Source: Cellulomonas marina (GTDB taxonomy: Bacteria > Actinomycetota > Actinomycetes > Actinomycetales > Cellulomonadaceae). Taken from it: a stretch of DNA of 64,000 nucleotides. The translations under genes were made by a program, and so were the position numbers. Location: NCBI RefSeq assembly GCF_900111925.1, contig NZ_FOKA01000001.1:186001-250000 (forward strand). The letters run 5' to 3'. The notes under the pieces are model-generated. The model did no database searches. It worked only from the letters and a program-made list of their open reading frames with translations, and was not told the origin of the DNA. Numbering within the stretch: the first letter of the stretch is position 1; the number at the start of each line of letters is the position of its first letter. Shown here one piece after another: positions 26,906-36,377 of the stretch.

Positions 26906-28539
26906 GGGCCGTGCTGCGCCACCTGCCTCGCGGCCGCACGGCGCTGGCGGTGGCCCTGGCCACCGGGACGGTGCTGTCCGGGGCGGCTCTCCTGGCGACC
27001 TCGGGGGCCCTTGTCACGAATGCGTCGCTGCGCCCGGAGTCGCTGCTCGTCCTCCTGCCCCTCATCACCTCGGTCCGCGCCTTCGGCCTGTCGCGTGCCG
27101 CGTTGCGCTACGTCGAGCGGCTCGTGTCGCACGACGTCACGCTCCGGCTGGTCGCCCGCCTCCGCACCGACCTGCTCCTGGGCCTCGTGCCCCTCTCGCC
27201 GGCGGCGCTGACGGGCGTGCGCGGCGGCGAGCTGCTGGCCCGCCTGCACGCCGACGACGACGCCCTGCAGGACGTGCTGCTGCGCCTGCTGGCCCCGGCC
27301 GCGGTGGCCGTGCTCGCGGGATCGGCGGCCGTCGTCCTGGCGGCCGCGGTGCACCCCGGCCTCGGCGCCGTGCCGGCCGCGCTGCTCCTCCTGCTCGGCG
27401 TCGTCGTGCCGGCGTGGGCGGACCGGGCCGGCGCGCCGGCGGCCCGGGCGGTCGCCGCGGCGGAGGAGGCCCGCGGCGCGGACGTGCTCGACCTCGTCCG
27501 GGGGCTGGCGGACCACGTCGGCGGCGACGGCGGGGCGACGGCCCTGGCCGCCGCCGACGCGCGGCTGCGGGAGCAGGAGGCGGCGGAGCGGGCGGCCGCC
27601 CGGGTGGCGGCCGTGGCGACCCTGCTCCGGGAGGGCGTGCCCGCGCTCGGCCTCGTGGCCGCGTTCGTGCTGGTCGGTGGGGGCGTGGCCGCCGGCGAGA
27701 CCTCGCCGCTGCTGCTCGCGGCGGCGGCGCTGGGCGTCCTCGGCTCGTTCGAGGCCGTGGCCGGCCTCGGGGCGGCCTGGCCGCTGGCGGGCGGTGCGCG
27801 CGCGGCCGGACGCCGCGTCGAGGCGCTGGCGGCGACCCCGCCGGCGGTCGTCGACCCGGAGGGGCCCGGGCCCCGTCCGGCCGGGCACGACGTGGCGCCG
27901 GTGGACGTCGGCGTCACCTACCCGGGTGCGTCGAGCCCCGCGCTGGCACACCTCGACCTCGTCGTGCGGGCGGGGGAGAAGGTCGCCCTCGTGGGGCCCA
28001 GCGGCGCCGGGAAGAGCACCGTGCTGGCGCTCCTGCTGCGGGCGCGCGACCCGTCCGCCGGCCGCGTCCTGCTCGGCGGTGCGGACCTGCGCCGCCTGCC
28101 GCTCGACGAGGTGCGGGCCGCGTCCGCGTGGGTGCCGCAGGAGCCGCAGGTGCCCGGGGCGTCGCTGGCCGGCAACCTGCGCATGGGAGACCCCGCCGCC
28201 GACGACGGGCGGCTGCGGGCGGTGCTCGCCGACGTCGGGCTCGCCGACCGGGCGGCCGACCTGGGTCTCGACGGCTGGGTCGGCGAGGCGGGCTCGCGGC
28301 TGTCCGCGGGTGAGCGCGCGCGCCTCGGGCTGGCGCGGGCCCTGCTGCGGCCCGCACCCCTCCTGCTCGTCGACGAGCCGACCGCGCACCTGGACCGCGC
28401 CGCCGGTGCCGCGGTCGTGTCGATGCTCGCGCGCGAGCCGCGCACCGTCGTGATGGTCACGCACGACGCCACGCTGCTCGACGAGCGGTGGCGCGTGGTG
28501 GTGCTGCGACCGCCCGGAACACCGCCCGGAATACCGTGA
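26902..28539 (+). CDS. cydC: Thiol reductant ABC exporter subunit CydC
   Basis: This is the partner of CydD in the inner-membrane cysteine/glutathione exporter. The 545-aa protein begins with GTG overlapping the cydD stop. The membrane domain includes LPLITSVRAFGLSRAALRYV, typical of CydC. The ATPase domain has Walker A GPSGAGKSTVLALLLRA, a signature with Ala (LSAGERARLGLARALL) in place of the usual second Gly, and Walker B LLLVDEPTAHLD. No stop or frameshift is seen. It closes the cydABDC operon; thioredoxin follows 50 nt later with its own ribosome site. Confidence 0.88.
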   Translation: MRAVLRHLPRGRTALAVALATGTVLSGAALLATSGALVTNASLRPESLLVLLPLITSVRAFGLSRAALRYVERLVSHDVTLRLVARLRTDLLLGLVPLSPAALTGVRGGELLARLHADDDALQDVLLRLLAPAAVAVLAGSAAVVLAAAVHPGLGAVPAALLLLLGVVVPAWADRAGAPAARAVAAAEEARGADVLDLVRGLADHVGGDGGATALAAADARLREQEAAERAAARVAAVATLLREGVPALGLVAAFVLVGGGVAAGETSPLLLAAAALGVLGSFEAVAGLGAAWPLAGGARAAGRRVEALAATPPAVVDPEGPGPRPAGHDVAPVDVGVTYPGASSPALAHLDLVVRAGEKVALVGPSGAGKSTVLALLLRARDPSAGRVLLGGADLRRLPLDEVRAASAWVPQEPQVPGASLAGNLRMGDPAADDGRLRAVLADVGLADRAADLGLDGWVGEAGSRLSAGERARLGLARALLRPAPLLLVDEPTAHLDRAAGAAVVSMLAREPRTVVMVTHDATLLDERWRVVVLRPPGTPPGIP

Positions 28540-28589
28540 GGGCCGGCCGTGCTGTACCCACCGTCCAGCGACCGACAGAGGAGAACGCC

Positions 28590-28967
28590 GTGGCGACCGT
28601 CACCCTGACAGCAGACAACCTCGAGACCACCATCAAGGACAACGACATCGTCCTGGTCGACTTCTGGGCGGCCTGGTGCGGCCCGTGCCGTCAGTTCGGC
28701 CCGATCTTCGAGAAGTCCTCGGACACGCACGCCGACATCGTGCACGCGAAGATCGACACCGACGCCGAGCAGGCGCTCGCCGCCGAGCTGCAGATCACGT
28801 CGATCCCGACGCTCATGGCCTTCCGCGAGGGCGTGCTCGTCTACAACCGTCCGGGCGCGCTGCCCGGCCCGGCCCTGCAGCAGGTCGTCGACGCCGTGCG
28901 CAACCTCGACATGGACGAGGTGCGCAAGACCATCGCCGAGCACGACCACGAGGGCGCGCAGGCCTGA
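28590..28967 (+). CDS. trxA: Thioredoxin
   Basis: This is a 125-aa thioredoxin, a cytoplasmic disulfide reductase. The active site WCGPC holds Cys30 and Cys33, in VLVDFWAAWCGPCRQFGPIF. The cis-Pro loop is ITSIPTLMAFREG. The C terminus has a charged extension past the usual 108 residues. GAGGAG sits 8 nt before the GTG at 28590. It follows cydC on the same strand, which is an apt neighbour for a thiol exporter, but the ribosome site and 50-nt gap allow a separate promoter. Confidence 0.93.
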   Translation: MATVTLTADNLETTIKDNDIVLVDFWAAWCGPCRQFGPIFEKSSDTHADIVHAKIDTDAEQALAAELQITSIPTLMAFREGVLVYNRPGALPGPALQQVVDAVRNLDMDEVRKTIAEHDHEGAQA

Positions 28968-29006
28968 CACCGGTCGCTCCCGCCCGGTGGGGGCGACGCC
29001 GGACCG

Positions 29007-31640
29007 TCATGCGACGGGTGGCGGTCGGCGGCTGCTGCGGTCGCGCGCCTCGTCGACCGGCCCGCGCGGGGCCGGCACCCGCGGGGTCGCTCCCGTGGGG
29101 GCCGGGCCCGGTGCGAGGTCCCGTCTCCGGACCGGCGACAGCGCCGCAAGGCCCGTCCGGACGCCCGCCGTCCCCTCCGGGGCGGCGGGCGTCAGTGCAC
29201 CCAGGGGGGCCGGGCGGGCGAGCAGGTAGCCCTGGACGGTGTCGCAGCCGGCCGCGACGACGGCGGCCATCTCCGCCTCCGTCTCGACGCCCTCGACCGT
29301 CACCCGCATCCCGAGGTCGTGGACGATCGCGGTGAGCGCGCCGAGCAGGCGCCGGGTGCGCGGCGAGACGGTGAGGTCCCGCAGGAACGAGCGGTCGAGC
29401 TTGACGAGGTCGACGGGCAGCCGCAGCAGGTAGGCCAGCGACGAGTAGCCCGTGCCGAAGTCGTCGAGCGCCACTTCCATGCCGACGGCCTGCGCCGCCG
29501 CGAGGACCGCGATGGCGTGCTCCGGGTCCTCGAGGACGACGGTCGCCGTGAGCTCGAGGACCACCGCGTCGGGGGAGAGCCGGGCGCGCGCGAGGCAGTG
29601 CCGGACGTGGTCGAGGAAGCCCAGGTCGTGCAGCTGCGTCGCCGCGACGTTGACGCTCACCCTGAGGTCCGGGCGTCCGGCGGCGCGCATGACGGCGAGG
29701 TCGCGGACTGCCGTGGCCACGACCCAGCGGCCCAGCGCCAGGACCAGCCCGGACTCCTCGGCCAGCGGGATGAACTCGTCCGGCGGGACCAGCCGGTCGG
29801 CGGTCCGCCAGCGCACGAGCGCCTCCACCGCCACCCACGAGCGGTCGCCGGTGCGGACGATCGGCTGGTAGTGCAGCTCGAGGCGGTCGTGCGCGATGGC
29901 CTCCGCCAGCCGGTCGACGAGGTGCTGGCGGGCCGCCTGCTCGGCGAGCCCGGCGCCGTCGACGGTCTCGACCTGGTCGGGGCCGCGGCGCTTGGCCTCC
30001 TGCATCGCCGCGTCGGCGTGCCGGACCAGCTCGTGCGGCCGCACGTCGGCCGCGCGGGCGGCCACGACCCCGATGCCGGCCGTCACCGCCACCCCGGGGA
30101 CGGCGTCGAGCGGGACGCGCAGCGCGGCGCGCAGGGTCTGCGCCAGCCCGTGCGCGTCGTCGTCCCCCGCGCGCCGGACGACGAACTCGTCGCCGCCGAG
30201 GTGGTAGACCACGCCGTCCGGCACGTGCCGCCGCAGGCGCGCGCCGAGCTCGTGCAGCACCGCGTCGCCGCGCAGGGCGCCGACCCGCTCGTTGAGCGAG
30301 CGGAAGCCGTCGAGGTCGAGCACGGCGAGCGCCGCCACCCCGGTCCCGTGCTCGTCGTCGGCGGCCGCCGCGTCGAGGTCCCGGTCGAGGCGCAGACGGT
30401 TGGGCAGGCCCGTGACGCGGTCGTGGTACGCGAGGTGCTCGAGCTCGGCGGCGTGCCGGGTCCGGTCGGTGACGTCGTGCGCGTTGACGACGACGCCGGC
30501 GACGGCGGGGTCGCCGAGCAGGTTGGTCAGCCGCACGGCCAGGTGCGTGAGGCCCGCCGGGTCCTGCCCGGCGCGCGGCAGGCGGACCGCCACGTCGAGC
30601 GTCGTCGTGGCGCCGGGCGCGGCCAGGCACGCGCGGAACGAAGCGACCGCCGACGCCTGCAGGTCCGCCGGGACGAGGTCGCCGACGCGCAGGCCGTCGA
30701 GCGGCCCGACGGTGGTCCCGAGCGCGGTGCTGGTGCGCGGGTCGACGTAGGTCAGCGCACCCCGCTCGTCGAGCACGAGCGTGATGTCGTTGCCGTGCGC
30801 CACGAGCGCGCGGAACCGCCGCTCGCTGAGCTCGACCGCCCGCTGCGCCTCCGCGCGCTCGGCGGCCTCGCGCACGACGAGGGCGTACGCGGCCGAGAAC
30901 TCCCGCCGGACCGAGCGCTGCAGGAGCACCACCAGGAGCCCGCCGAGCAGGAGGGACAGCGCGGCGCAGACGACGACGAGGCGCTGCTGGGCGTTCTGCT
31001 GCTGCAGCCGGTCGGACAGCTCGGAGTAGAAGGCGCCCTCGAGGCGCGCGTAGAGGCCGCGCACGTCGGCGACGACCGCCTCGGCGTCGGCGACGACGGT
31101 CGCGCGGGCCGCGGCCACCTCGTCGGGGGCGAGCACGTCGGGCAGGGCCTCGAGGTGCGCGTCGAGCCGGGCGTGGTCGGCGACGGCCTGCGTGACCTGG
31201 GCCGCGACGGGTCCGTCGAGGTCCTTCGCGGCGAGGATCCGCACCTGCTGGCCGAGGAACGCGCTCTGCTGCCGCAGGGTGACGACGGAGTCGTCGCCCG
31301 CGTCGAGCCGCTCCGCCTGCACGAGCGCGAGCAGGGCGTCACGCTGGGCGTCGGCGAGGTTGCCGGTGACGTCCTGCGCGAGGGAGAAGGAGTCGGCCGT
31401 GGCCCGCAGGCTGGCGTAGTCGCGCAGCGACAGCACCGGCGTCGCGAGGACCGCGGCCGCGAGCGCCAGCTCCAGGAGCCCCTGCACCGGTGACAGCCGG
31501 GCCCCGCCTCGGTTCGCGCCGGCGTCGGTGCCGGCGCCGGCTCGCGACCACCGGGCGCGCTGCGCCCGCGGCGTCCGCGACGCGCGCGGCCTCCGCGGCA
31601 CGTGCAGCCCTCGCGGCGCGCCGGCGCGCCGCCCCGTCAT
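29007..31640 (-). CDS. PAS-GGDEF-EAL protein (c-di-GMP cyclase/phosphodiesterase)
   Basis: This 877-aa membrane sensor handles c-di-GMP. Helix 1 (about residues 52-72) and helix 2 (about 221-240) bracket a 150-residue, mainly helical extracytoplasmic sensor region. A PAS domain spans about 270-395, with VVVNAHDVTDRTRHAAELE at its end. The GGDEF domain (about 400-560) has an intact LGGDEF at 481-486 and LDLDGFRSLNE. The EAL domain has VEALVRW at 605-611 and the catalytic DDFGTGYSSL, then EGVET. Both active sites look complete, so it could be bifunctional. The last 70 residues are a Pro/Arg tail. It starts 7 nt after the lipoprotein gene, suggesting an operon. Confidence 0.92.
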   Translation of the reverse strand: MTGRRAGAPRGLHVPRRPRASRTPRAQRARWSRAGAGTDAGANRGGARLSPVQGLLELALAAAVLATPVLSLRDYASLRATADSFSLAQDVTGNLADAQRDALLALVQAERLDAGDDSVVTLRQQSAFLGQQVRILAAKDLDGPVAAQVTQAVADHARLDAHLEALPDVLAPDEVAAARATVVADAEAVVADVRGLYARLEGAFYSELSDRLQQQNAQQRLVVVCAALSLLLGGLLVVLLQRSVRREFSAAYALVVREAAERAEAQRAVELSERRFRALVAHGNDITLVLDERGALTYVDPRTSTALGTTVGPLDGLRVGDLVPADLQASAVASFRACLAAPGATTTLDVAVRLPRAGQDPAGLTHLAVRLTNLLGDPAVAGVVVNAHDVTDRTRHAAELEHLAYHDRVTGLPNRLRLDRDLDAAAADDEHGTGVAALAVLDLDGFRSLNERVGALRGDAVLHELGARLRRHVPDGVVYHLGGDEFVVRRAGDDDAHGLAQTLRAALRVPLDAVPGVAVTAGIGVVAARAADVRPHELVRHADAAMQEAKRRGPDQVETVDGAGLAEQAARQHLVDRLAEAIAHDRLELHYQPIVRTGDRSWVAVEALVRWRTADRLVPPDEFIPLAEESGLVLALGRWVVATAVRDLAVMRAAGRPDLRVSVNVAATQLHDLGFLDHVRHCLARARLSPDAVVLELTATVVLEDPEHAIAVLAAAQAVGMEVALDDFGTGYSSLAYLLRLPVDLVKLDRSFLRDLTVSPRTRRLLGALTAIVHDLGMRVTVEGVETEAEMAAVVAAGCDTVQGYLLARPAPLGALTPAAPEGTAGVRTGLAALSPVRRRDLAPGPAPTGATPRVPAPRGPVDEARDRSSRRPPPVA

Positions 31641-31647
31641 CGCGCGG

Positions 31648-32211
31648 TCACGGCGCCGTGCTGTCCGCCGCGAGGGACGCGATGCTCCAGATCCACAGCG
31701 ACTGGTCGCGGGTGTCCGGGTGGTCGTCGGTCAGCACGAGGCGGGTCGGCCCGCCCTCCTCGAGGGGGATCGGCTCGCCGTCGGCGCGGGTCGCGAGGAC
31801 GGCGCCCGGGTGGTCGGCGACGGTCAGCGGCACGTCGACGGCGTAGTCGTTGAGGGCCAGCGAGTGCAGGACCGTCGCGTCCTGCGGCACGCCCACGACG
31901 CGCAGCAGCTCGGCCAGCGCGACGCCCCGGAACGTCACCCGCTCCTCGAGGAACGGCTCGTACACCTCCGCCTCGACCGTCGGCATCGCCTCGAGGTCGG
32001 CCATGGACAGCGTCACGGTGCCCGACGACGTCCCCTCGACGGTGAGGACCACGTCCTCCGCCGCCGGGGTCGTGAGGTCCGCGACCTCGACGACGGTGCC
32101 GGCGGAGACCGCGTGCACCTGCGCGCTCGTCCCGTCGGAGCACGAGGCCAGGCCCGCGACCGCCGCACCGGCGAGGCAGAGCACGAGCAGGGCACGGGGG
32201 CGTGCGCGCAT
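31648..32211 (-). CDS. Lipoprotein with molybdopterin-oxidoreductase-type fold
   Basis: This 187-aa protein has a lipoprotein signal with lipobox LASC (Cys24). Its body resembles the central part of the sulfite-oxidase-family molybdopterin domain: TFRGVALAELLRVVGVPQD, LHSLALNDYAVDVPL, VLATRADGEPIPLEEGGPTR and LVLTDDHPD. No cysteine remains in the mature protein except the lipidated one, so the usual Moco ligand is missing and it may only bind a ligand. AAGGAG lies upstream of the ATG at 32211. It precedes the GGDEF-EAL gene by 7 nt, and a role as an extracytoplasmic sensing partner is plausible inference. Confidence 0.78.
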   Translation of the reverse strand: MRARPRALLVLCLAGAAVAGLASCSDGTSAQVHAVSAGTVVEVADLTTPAAEDVVLTVEGTSSGTVTLSMADLEAMPTVEAEVYEPFLEERVTFRGVALAELLRVVGVPQDATVLHSLALNDYAVDVPLTVADHPGAVLATRADGEPIPLEEGGPTRLVLTDDHPDTRDQSLWIWSIASLAADSTAP

Positions 32212-32300
32212 CGAGGGACTCCTTCCGTCAGCCCCGCCGATCGACGCGACGACCTCCCTCCTGAGCCGCGGCCGGACGCGTCACCCCTCGGGGTGACCGT

Positions 32301-33467
32301 TCACCCGTCCGGGCGCGAGGCGACCGACGCGACGTGCGACGCGCGGCTGACGGCGCGCGCGGGGCCTGCCGGGGTCGCCGTGCCGACCGTGCGTGCGGTG
32401 CGGCTCGGCCGCGGGGCGACGGCGGTGCTCGTCGACCGCGCAGCGGAGGGGCGCGGGCGGGCGGGCGCCCTCCCGGCGCCGAGGACGCGGTCGACGGCGT
32501 CCAGTACCTCGGGGACCTGGACGGACGCCAGCCACGGGTGGACGACGTCGGCGCCGCCGTCGCCCGCGGGTGACCCGTCGTCGCCGTGCCACACGACCGC
32601 GTGGCGCCTCTCGTCGAGCAGCGGGCGCCACCAGCGGGGCGGCACCGGGCCGAACAGCACGACCGACGGCGTGGCCACGGCCGTGGCGAGGTGGGCGACC
32701 CCGGTGTCCCCGCACACGAGCAGCGCCGCCCCCGCGACGCGTGCCGCGAGAGCGGGCAGGTCCAGCGCTCCCGCCAGGTCGACGACGTCGCGTGCCTCGT
32801 CCCCGGCGTCCCCCGTGCCGCCTCCCGCCGTCCCGCCGCGCTCCCGGACGCCGGCGACGACCTGCGCGCACAGCTCGCGCTCGTCGGGACCGCCCGTGAC
32901 GCCGACGCGGAAGCCCCGCGCCCGCAGGGCGACCCCGACGGCGGCGAACCGGTCGGCGGGCCAGCGCCGGGCCCCGGACGCCGCCCCGGGGTGGAGCAGG
33001 ACCTCGGGCCGTGCGTCCTCGGGAGCCGGGGCGGGGGCGGACGTCACCTCCGGCAGACGCAGGTCCTGCGGTCCGCACGTGCCGCCCGCGGCCGCGACGA
33101 GGCGGCACCAGCGCACGACCTCGTGCTCCTCGGGGTCGAAGGCCGGGCCGCCGGGGAAGCCGGGGGCGGCGAAGGCGACGAGCCGGTCCGGGCGCGTGGC
33201 CGCGAGGAGCGCGTGGCTCTGCGGGCCGCGGCCGTGCAGGTTGACCGCCACGTGGCCCGTCCCCGACCACGCGAACGGCTCCAGCTCGCGCGTCGGCAGC
33301 ACCGCGTCGACGAGGCCGAGGTCGCGCAGCCAGCCCCCGGTCGTCGCCGGAGCGGCGAGCACCAGACGACGACCGGGGAACGCGCGCCGCAGCCCACGGA
33401 GGGCGGCGACACCGGTGAGGGCGTCGCCGAGACCGAGGGCGCGCAGGACGAGGACGTCGCCGGTCAC
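32301..33467 (-). CDS. GT9-family glycosyltransferase (heptosyltransferase-like)
   Basis: This 388-aa protein is a GT-B fold transferase of family GT9, whose best known members move ADP-heptose onto lipopolysaccharide. Features are VLVLRALGLGDALTGVAALR at the N terminus, the nucleotide loop LLHPGAASGARRWPADRF and LLVCGDTGVAHLATAVATPS with VLFGPVPPRWW. The last 55 residues are an Arg/Ser/Thr-rich tail. It is the last gene of the eight-gene heptose operon and its GTG overlaps the SDR stop by 4 nt. The acceptor is unknown, since a Gram-positive has no lipopolysaccharide. Confidence 0.85.
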   Translation of the reverse strand: MTGDVLVLRALGLGDALTGVAALRGLRRAFPGRRLVLAAPATTGGWLRDLGLVDAVLPTRELEPFAWSGTGHVAVNLHGRGPQSHALLAATRPDRLVAFAAPGFPGGPAFDPEEHEVVRWCRLVAAAGGTCGPQDLRLPEVTSAPAPAPEDARPEVLLHPGAASGARRWPADRFAAVGVALRARGFRVGVTGGPDERELCAQVVAGVRERGGTAGGGTGDAGDEARDVVDLAGALDLPALAARVAGAALLVCGDTGVAHLATAVATPSVVLFGPVPPRWWRPLLDERRHAVVWHGDDGSPAGDGGADVVHPWLASVQVPEVLDAVDRVLGAGRAPARPRPSAARSTSTAVAPRPSRTARTVGTATPAGPARAVSRASHVASVASRPDG

Positions 33468-34228
33468 GGCCAGGAGCTCTCCCCGGAGGCCATGACGAGC
33501 ATCTCGCGGATCTCGGACCCGACGGGCTGCGTCAGCGCCGTGACCACCGTGCCGGCCGTGGCGCGCGGGTCGTTGAGGTCCGCGTCCGGGCCGGGCTTGT
33601 ACTGCTCGGTGCGGCCGTCGAAGAACGCCGTGTCCATCCCGCCGGGGATGAGCAGCGTGACCCCGACCTTGCCGCGCAGCTCGGCCGCGAGGGCGTGCGA
33701 GAAGCCGCGGACGGCGAACTTCGAGGCGCTGTAGGCCGTCGCGTCGCTCATGCCCCGCAGCGACAGGGTCGAGCCGACGGTGACGACGGTCCCGCGCGAG
33801 GCCTCCAGGTGCGGCAGGCACGCGCGCACGACGGCGACGGTCCCGAACAGGTTGACGCGCACGACGCGCTCCCACACGTCCGGGTGGATGTCCACGAGGG
33901 CGCCGCAGGCGTCCGTGCCGGCCGCGGTGACGACGCCCGTGGGCGCCCCGACGAGGCCGACGAGCCGCTCGACGGCCTCCGCGACCACCGACGCCGGCTC
34001 CGCGAGGTCGACCTCGACGAACGACACGTCCTGCTTCGGCGGCACGCGGTCGAGCACGCCGACCGTCCCGCCGGCGGCCAGCACGGCGTCGACGACCGCC
34101 GATCCCAGGCCGCTGGACCCGCCGGTGACGAACACCGTGCCGACCGGCCGGGGGGCCAGGACCTTTGCGTCCGCCTGCTGGTCCGTCCGCTGGTCCGCCT
34201 GCGCGCTCACGCTCGACTGGGTGCTCAC
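33464..34228 (-). CDS. Short-chain dehydrogenase/reductase
   Basis: This is a 254-aa classical SDR. The cofactor loop is FVTGGSSGLGSAVV, the catalytic Ser-Tyr-Lys set is in VGSTLSLRGMSDATAYSASK, and LIPGGMDTAFF follows. It is a short, classical type and not the extended SDR type of HldD epimerase, so it is more likely an oxidoreductase acting on a sugar or lipid in the pathway. The GTG start is in the 4-nt overlap with hldE. The first 25 residues are a Gln/Asp-rich leader. Confidence 0.87.
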   Translation of the reverse strand: MSTQSSVSAQADQRTDQQADAKVLAPRPVGTVFVTGGSSGLGSAVVDAVLAAGGTVGVLDRVPPKQDVSFVEVDLAEPASVVAEAVERLVGLVGAPTGVVTAAGTDACGALVDIHPDVWERVVRVNLFGTVAVVRACLPHLEASRGTVVTVGSTLSLRGMSDATAYSASKFAVRGFSHALAAELRGKVGVTLLIPGGMDTAFFDGRTEQYKPGPDADLNDPRATAGTVVTALTQPVGSEIREMLVMASGESSWP

Positions 34229-35757
34229 ACCGCCTCCTTCTCGCCGACCGCTGCCGGCACGTGCTGCGCCCGGGACCGTCCCGAGCGCTCGATGATGGAC
34301 GTCGTCGACCGGCCGTCCAGGTAGGGGAGCAGGACGATCCGCCCGCCGTGGGCGCGGACCGTCGCCGCCTCGGGCAGCTCGGTCCCGCCGTAGTCGCCGC
34401 CCTTGGCCCACACGTCCGGCTGCAGCCGGGCCAGCACCGCGCCGGGGTCGTCCTCCTCGAAGACGACGACGGCGTCGACGCAGTCCAGCGCCTCGAGGAC
34501 GCGGGCGCGGTCGCCCGCCGTGACGACGGGCCGGGTCGGGCCCTTGAGCCGCGAGACCGACGCGTCGGAGTTCATGAGGACGACGAGCGCGTCGCCGAGC
34601 CGGCGGGCCGCCTGGAGCGTGGCGACGTGCCCGGCGTGGACGATGTCGAAGCACCCGCCCGTGGCGACCAGCCGCCGACCGCCGCGTCGCAGCCGGGCTG
34701 CCAGCGCCTCGACGTCGTCGGGGGTCGGCACGGCGTCGGTCCCGTCCGTGGGCGCGGCGTCGGCGCTCTCCGCCACCGGACCGGTCGCTGTCACGTCCGC
34801 CGCCGCCGGCGGCGCCCCGGTCTCCTCGTCGCGCTCGCGCCGGAACGCCTCCGCCCCGCCCGCCGCGACCCAGGCCCCCGCGTCCGCGACGGCCCGGCCG
34901 ACGGCCTCCGTCACGGTGGCGCCGCTCGCCAGGGCGACGGCCGCGGTGGCGGCGAAGCGGTCCCCGGCGCCGCACGGGTCGCCACCGGCGACCGGCACGG
35001 CCGGCACGTACTGCGCGTCGCCCCCACCGGCGACGAAGGCGCCGGCGGACCCGGCCGTGACGGCGACGGCCCGCGCCTCCCAGGACGCGCGCAGGGCGGC
35101 GGCGAGCTCGTCGGGGTGCTGGGGCGCCGTGCCACCGGCGGTACCCCCGCCGCCTCCGCCCGCCGCCGCCCTCGCCTCGGACAGGTTCGGCGTGACGAGC
35201 GCCGCGCCGGCGACGGGTGCGCCGCCCCGCGGGTGCGGGTCCCAGACGACCCGGGTGCCGCGGGCCGCCTCGGCCAGCACCTCGCGCAGGGCCGGGTCCT
35301 GCGTCACGCCCGCGCCGTAGTCCGACACGAGGACGACGTCCGCGTCGGCCAGCACCGCGCGCACGGCGTCGGCGTCGACCGCACCGGGCGCGCCCGGCCC
35401 GCCGTCGTCGACCCGCACGAGGGACTGACCGCCGCTGCGGATGCGGACCTTGCGCCGGGTGCCGCCGACGTGCGGCAGGGCCACGACGGCGACCTCACGG
35501 CGCAGGTCCTCGGCCAGGCGGGTGCCGGCGTCGTCGTCGGCCAGGGGTGCGACGAGGGTCGTCCGCGCCCCCGACGCCGCGACCAGCAGGGCTGTCAGGC
35601 CGGCGCCGCCGGGGCTCTCGCGGACGCGGGTGACGTCGAGGACGGGGGCCGGTGCGTCGGGGCACAGGCGCTCGACGGTCCCGTCGACGTCCCGGTCCAG
35701 TACGACGTCCCCGACGACGACCACGTGCGGGCGCACCGCCCGCGGCGAGCCGCTCAC
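34225..35757 (-). CDS. hldE: Bifunctional heptose 7-phosphate kinase / heptose 1-phosphate adenylyltransferase
   Basis: HldE phosphorylates D-glycero-D-manno-heptose 7-phosphate and, after GmhB acts, adenylates the 1-phosphate to ADP-heptose. The 510-aa protein has an N-terminal PfkB kinase (VVVGDVVLDRDVDGTVERLC; GGDPCGAGDRFAATAAVAL with catalytic Asp) and a C-terminal nucleotidyltransferase (TGGCFDIVHAGHVATLQAA with HxGH, then LKGPTRPV). A disordered Thr/Ala/Asp linker joins them. Both halves are intact and in the same order as E. coli HldE. Overlaps with gmhA and the SDR are 4 nt each. Confidence 0.92.
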   Translation of the reverse strand: MSGSPRAVRPHVVVVGDVVLDRDVDGTVERLCPDAPAPVLDVTRVRESPGGAGLTALLVAASGARTTLVAPLADDDAGTRLAEDLRREVAVVALPHVGGTRRKVRIRSGGQSLVRVDDGGPGAPGAVDADAVRAVLADADVVLVSDYGAGVTQDPALREVLAEAARGTRVVWDPHPRGGAPVAGAALVTPNLSEARAAAGGGGGGTAGGTAPQHPDELAAALRASWEARAVAVTAGSAGAFVAGGGDAQYVPAVPVAGGDPCGAGDRFAATAAVALASGATVTEAVGRAVADAGAWVAAGGAEAFRRERDEETGAPPAAADVTATGPVAESADAAPTDGTDAVPTPDDVEALAARLRRGGRRLVATGGCFDIVHAGHVATLQAARRLGDALVVLMNSDASVSRLKGPTRPVVTAGDRARVLEALDCVDAVVVFEEDDPGAVLARLQPDVWAKGGDYGGTELPEAATVRAHGGRIVLLPYLDGRSTTSIIERSGRSRAQHVPAAVGEKEAV

Positions 35758-36377
35758 GCGGTGGCCTCGAGGCTGCGCACGACGGGCGCCGCGTGCACCG
35801 CGTCGAGCCGCGCGAGCCCCTCGTCGACCGCCGCGCACAGCGCGTGGATCGCCACGAGGTGCAGGGTCTGCACGGCGGCGGTGGAGGGCGCGTCGATGCA
35901 CAGCGCCTCGTCGGACAGCGCCGCGAGGCGGTTGGGCCGCCGCCCCGTCAGCGACCAGACGAGCAGGCCGCGCTCGTGCGCGCGCTCGGCGGCGCGGAGC
36001 ACGTTGGGGCTCGAGCCGGAGGTCGACAGGAGGACCAGCACGTCCCCGGGTCGACCGTGCGCCTCGACCTGGCGCGCGAACATCTCCTCGGGCCCGTAGT
36101 CGTTCACCAGGGCGGTCAGCGTCGAGGTCTCCGCGGAGAGGCACACCGCCGACAGCGGCCGCCGGTCGGCCAGGAAGCGTCCGACGAGCTCGGAGGTCAG
36201 GTGCTGCGCCTCGGCGGCCGACCCGCCGTTGCCCGCGGCCAGCAGCCGCGCGCCGTCGAGCAGGCGGTCGGTCAGCGTGCGCCCCCAGCGCTCGACGACG
36301 GCGGCGTCGGCCCGCAGGCCGTCGAGCGCACCGCGCAGCTCGTCGTCGTGGGCGTCGATCCAGGACTGGGCGCTCAT
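35754..36377 (-). CDS. gmhA: SIS-domain phosphoheptose isomerase
   Basis: GmhA converts sedoheptulose 7-phosphate to D-glycero-D-manno-heptose 7-phosphate, the first step of the pathway. The 207-aa SIS protein has LLAAGNGGSAAEAQHLTSEL, the metal-site region LTALVNDYG and LVLLSTSGSSPNVLRA. The C terminus includes LHLVAIHALCAAVDEG, which matches the His and Glu found in GmhA. Length is close to the E. coli enzyme (192). It is coupled by 4-nt overlaps to the upstream GT4 gene and to hldE. Confidence 0.9.
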   Translation of the reverse strand: MSAQSWIDAHDDELRGALDGLRADAAVVERWGRTLTDRLLDGARLLAAGNGGSAAEAQHLTSELVGRFLADRRPLSAVCLSAETSTLTALVNDYGPEEMFARQVEAHGRPGDVLVLLSTSGSSPNVLRAAERAHERGLLVWSLTGRRPNRLAALSDEALCIDAPSTAAVQTLHLVAIHALCAAVDEGLARLDAVHAAPVVRSLEATA

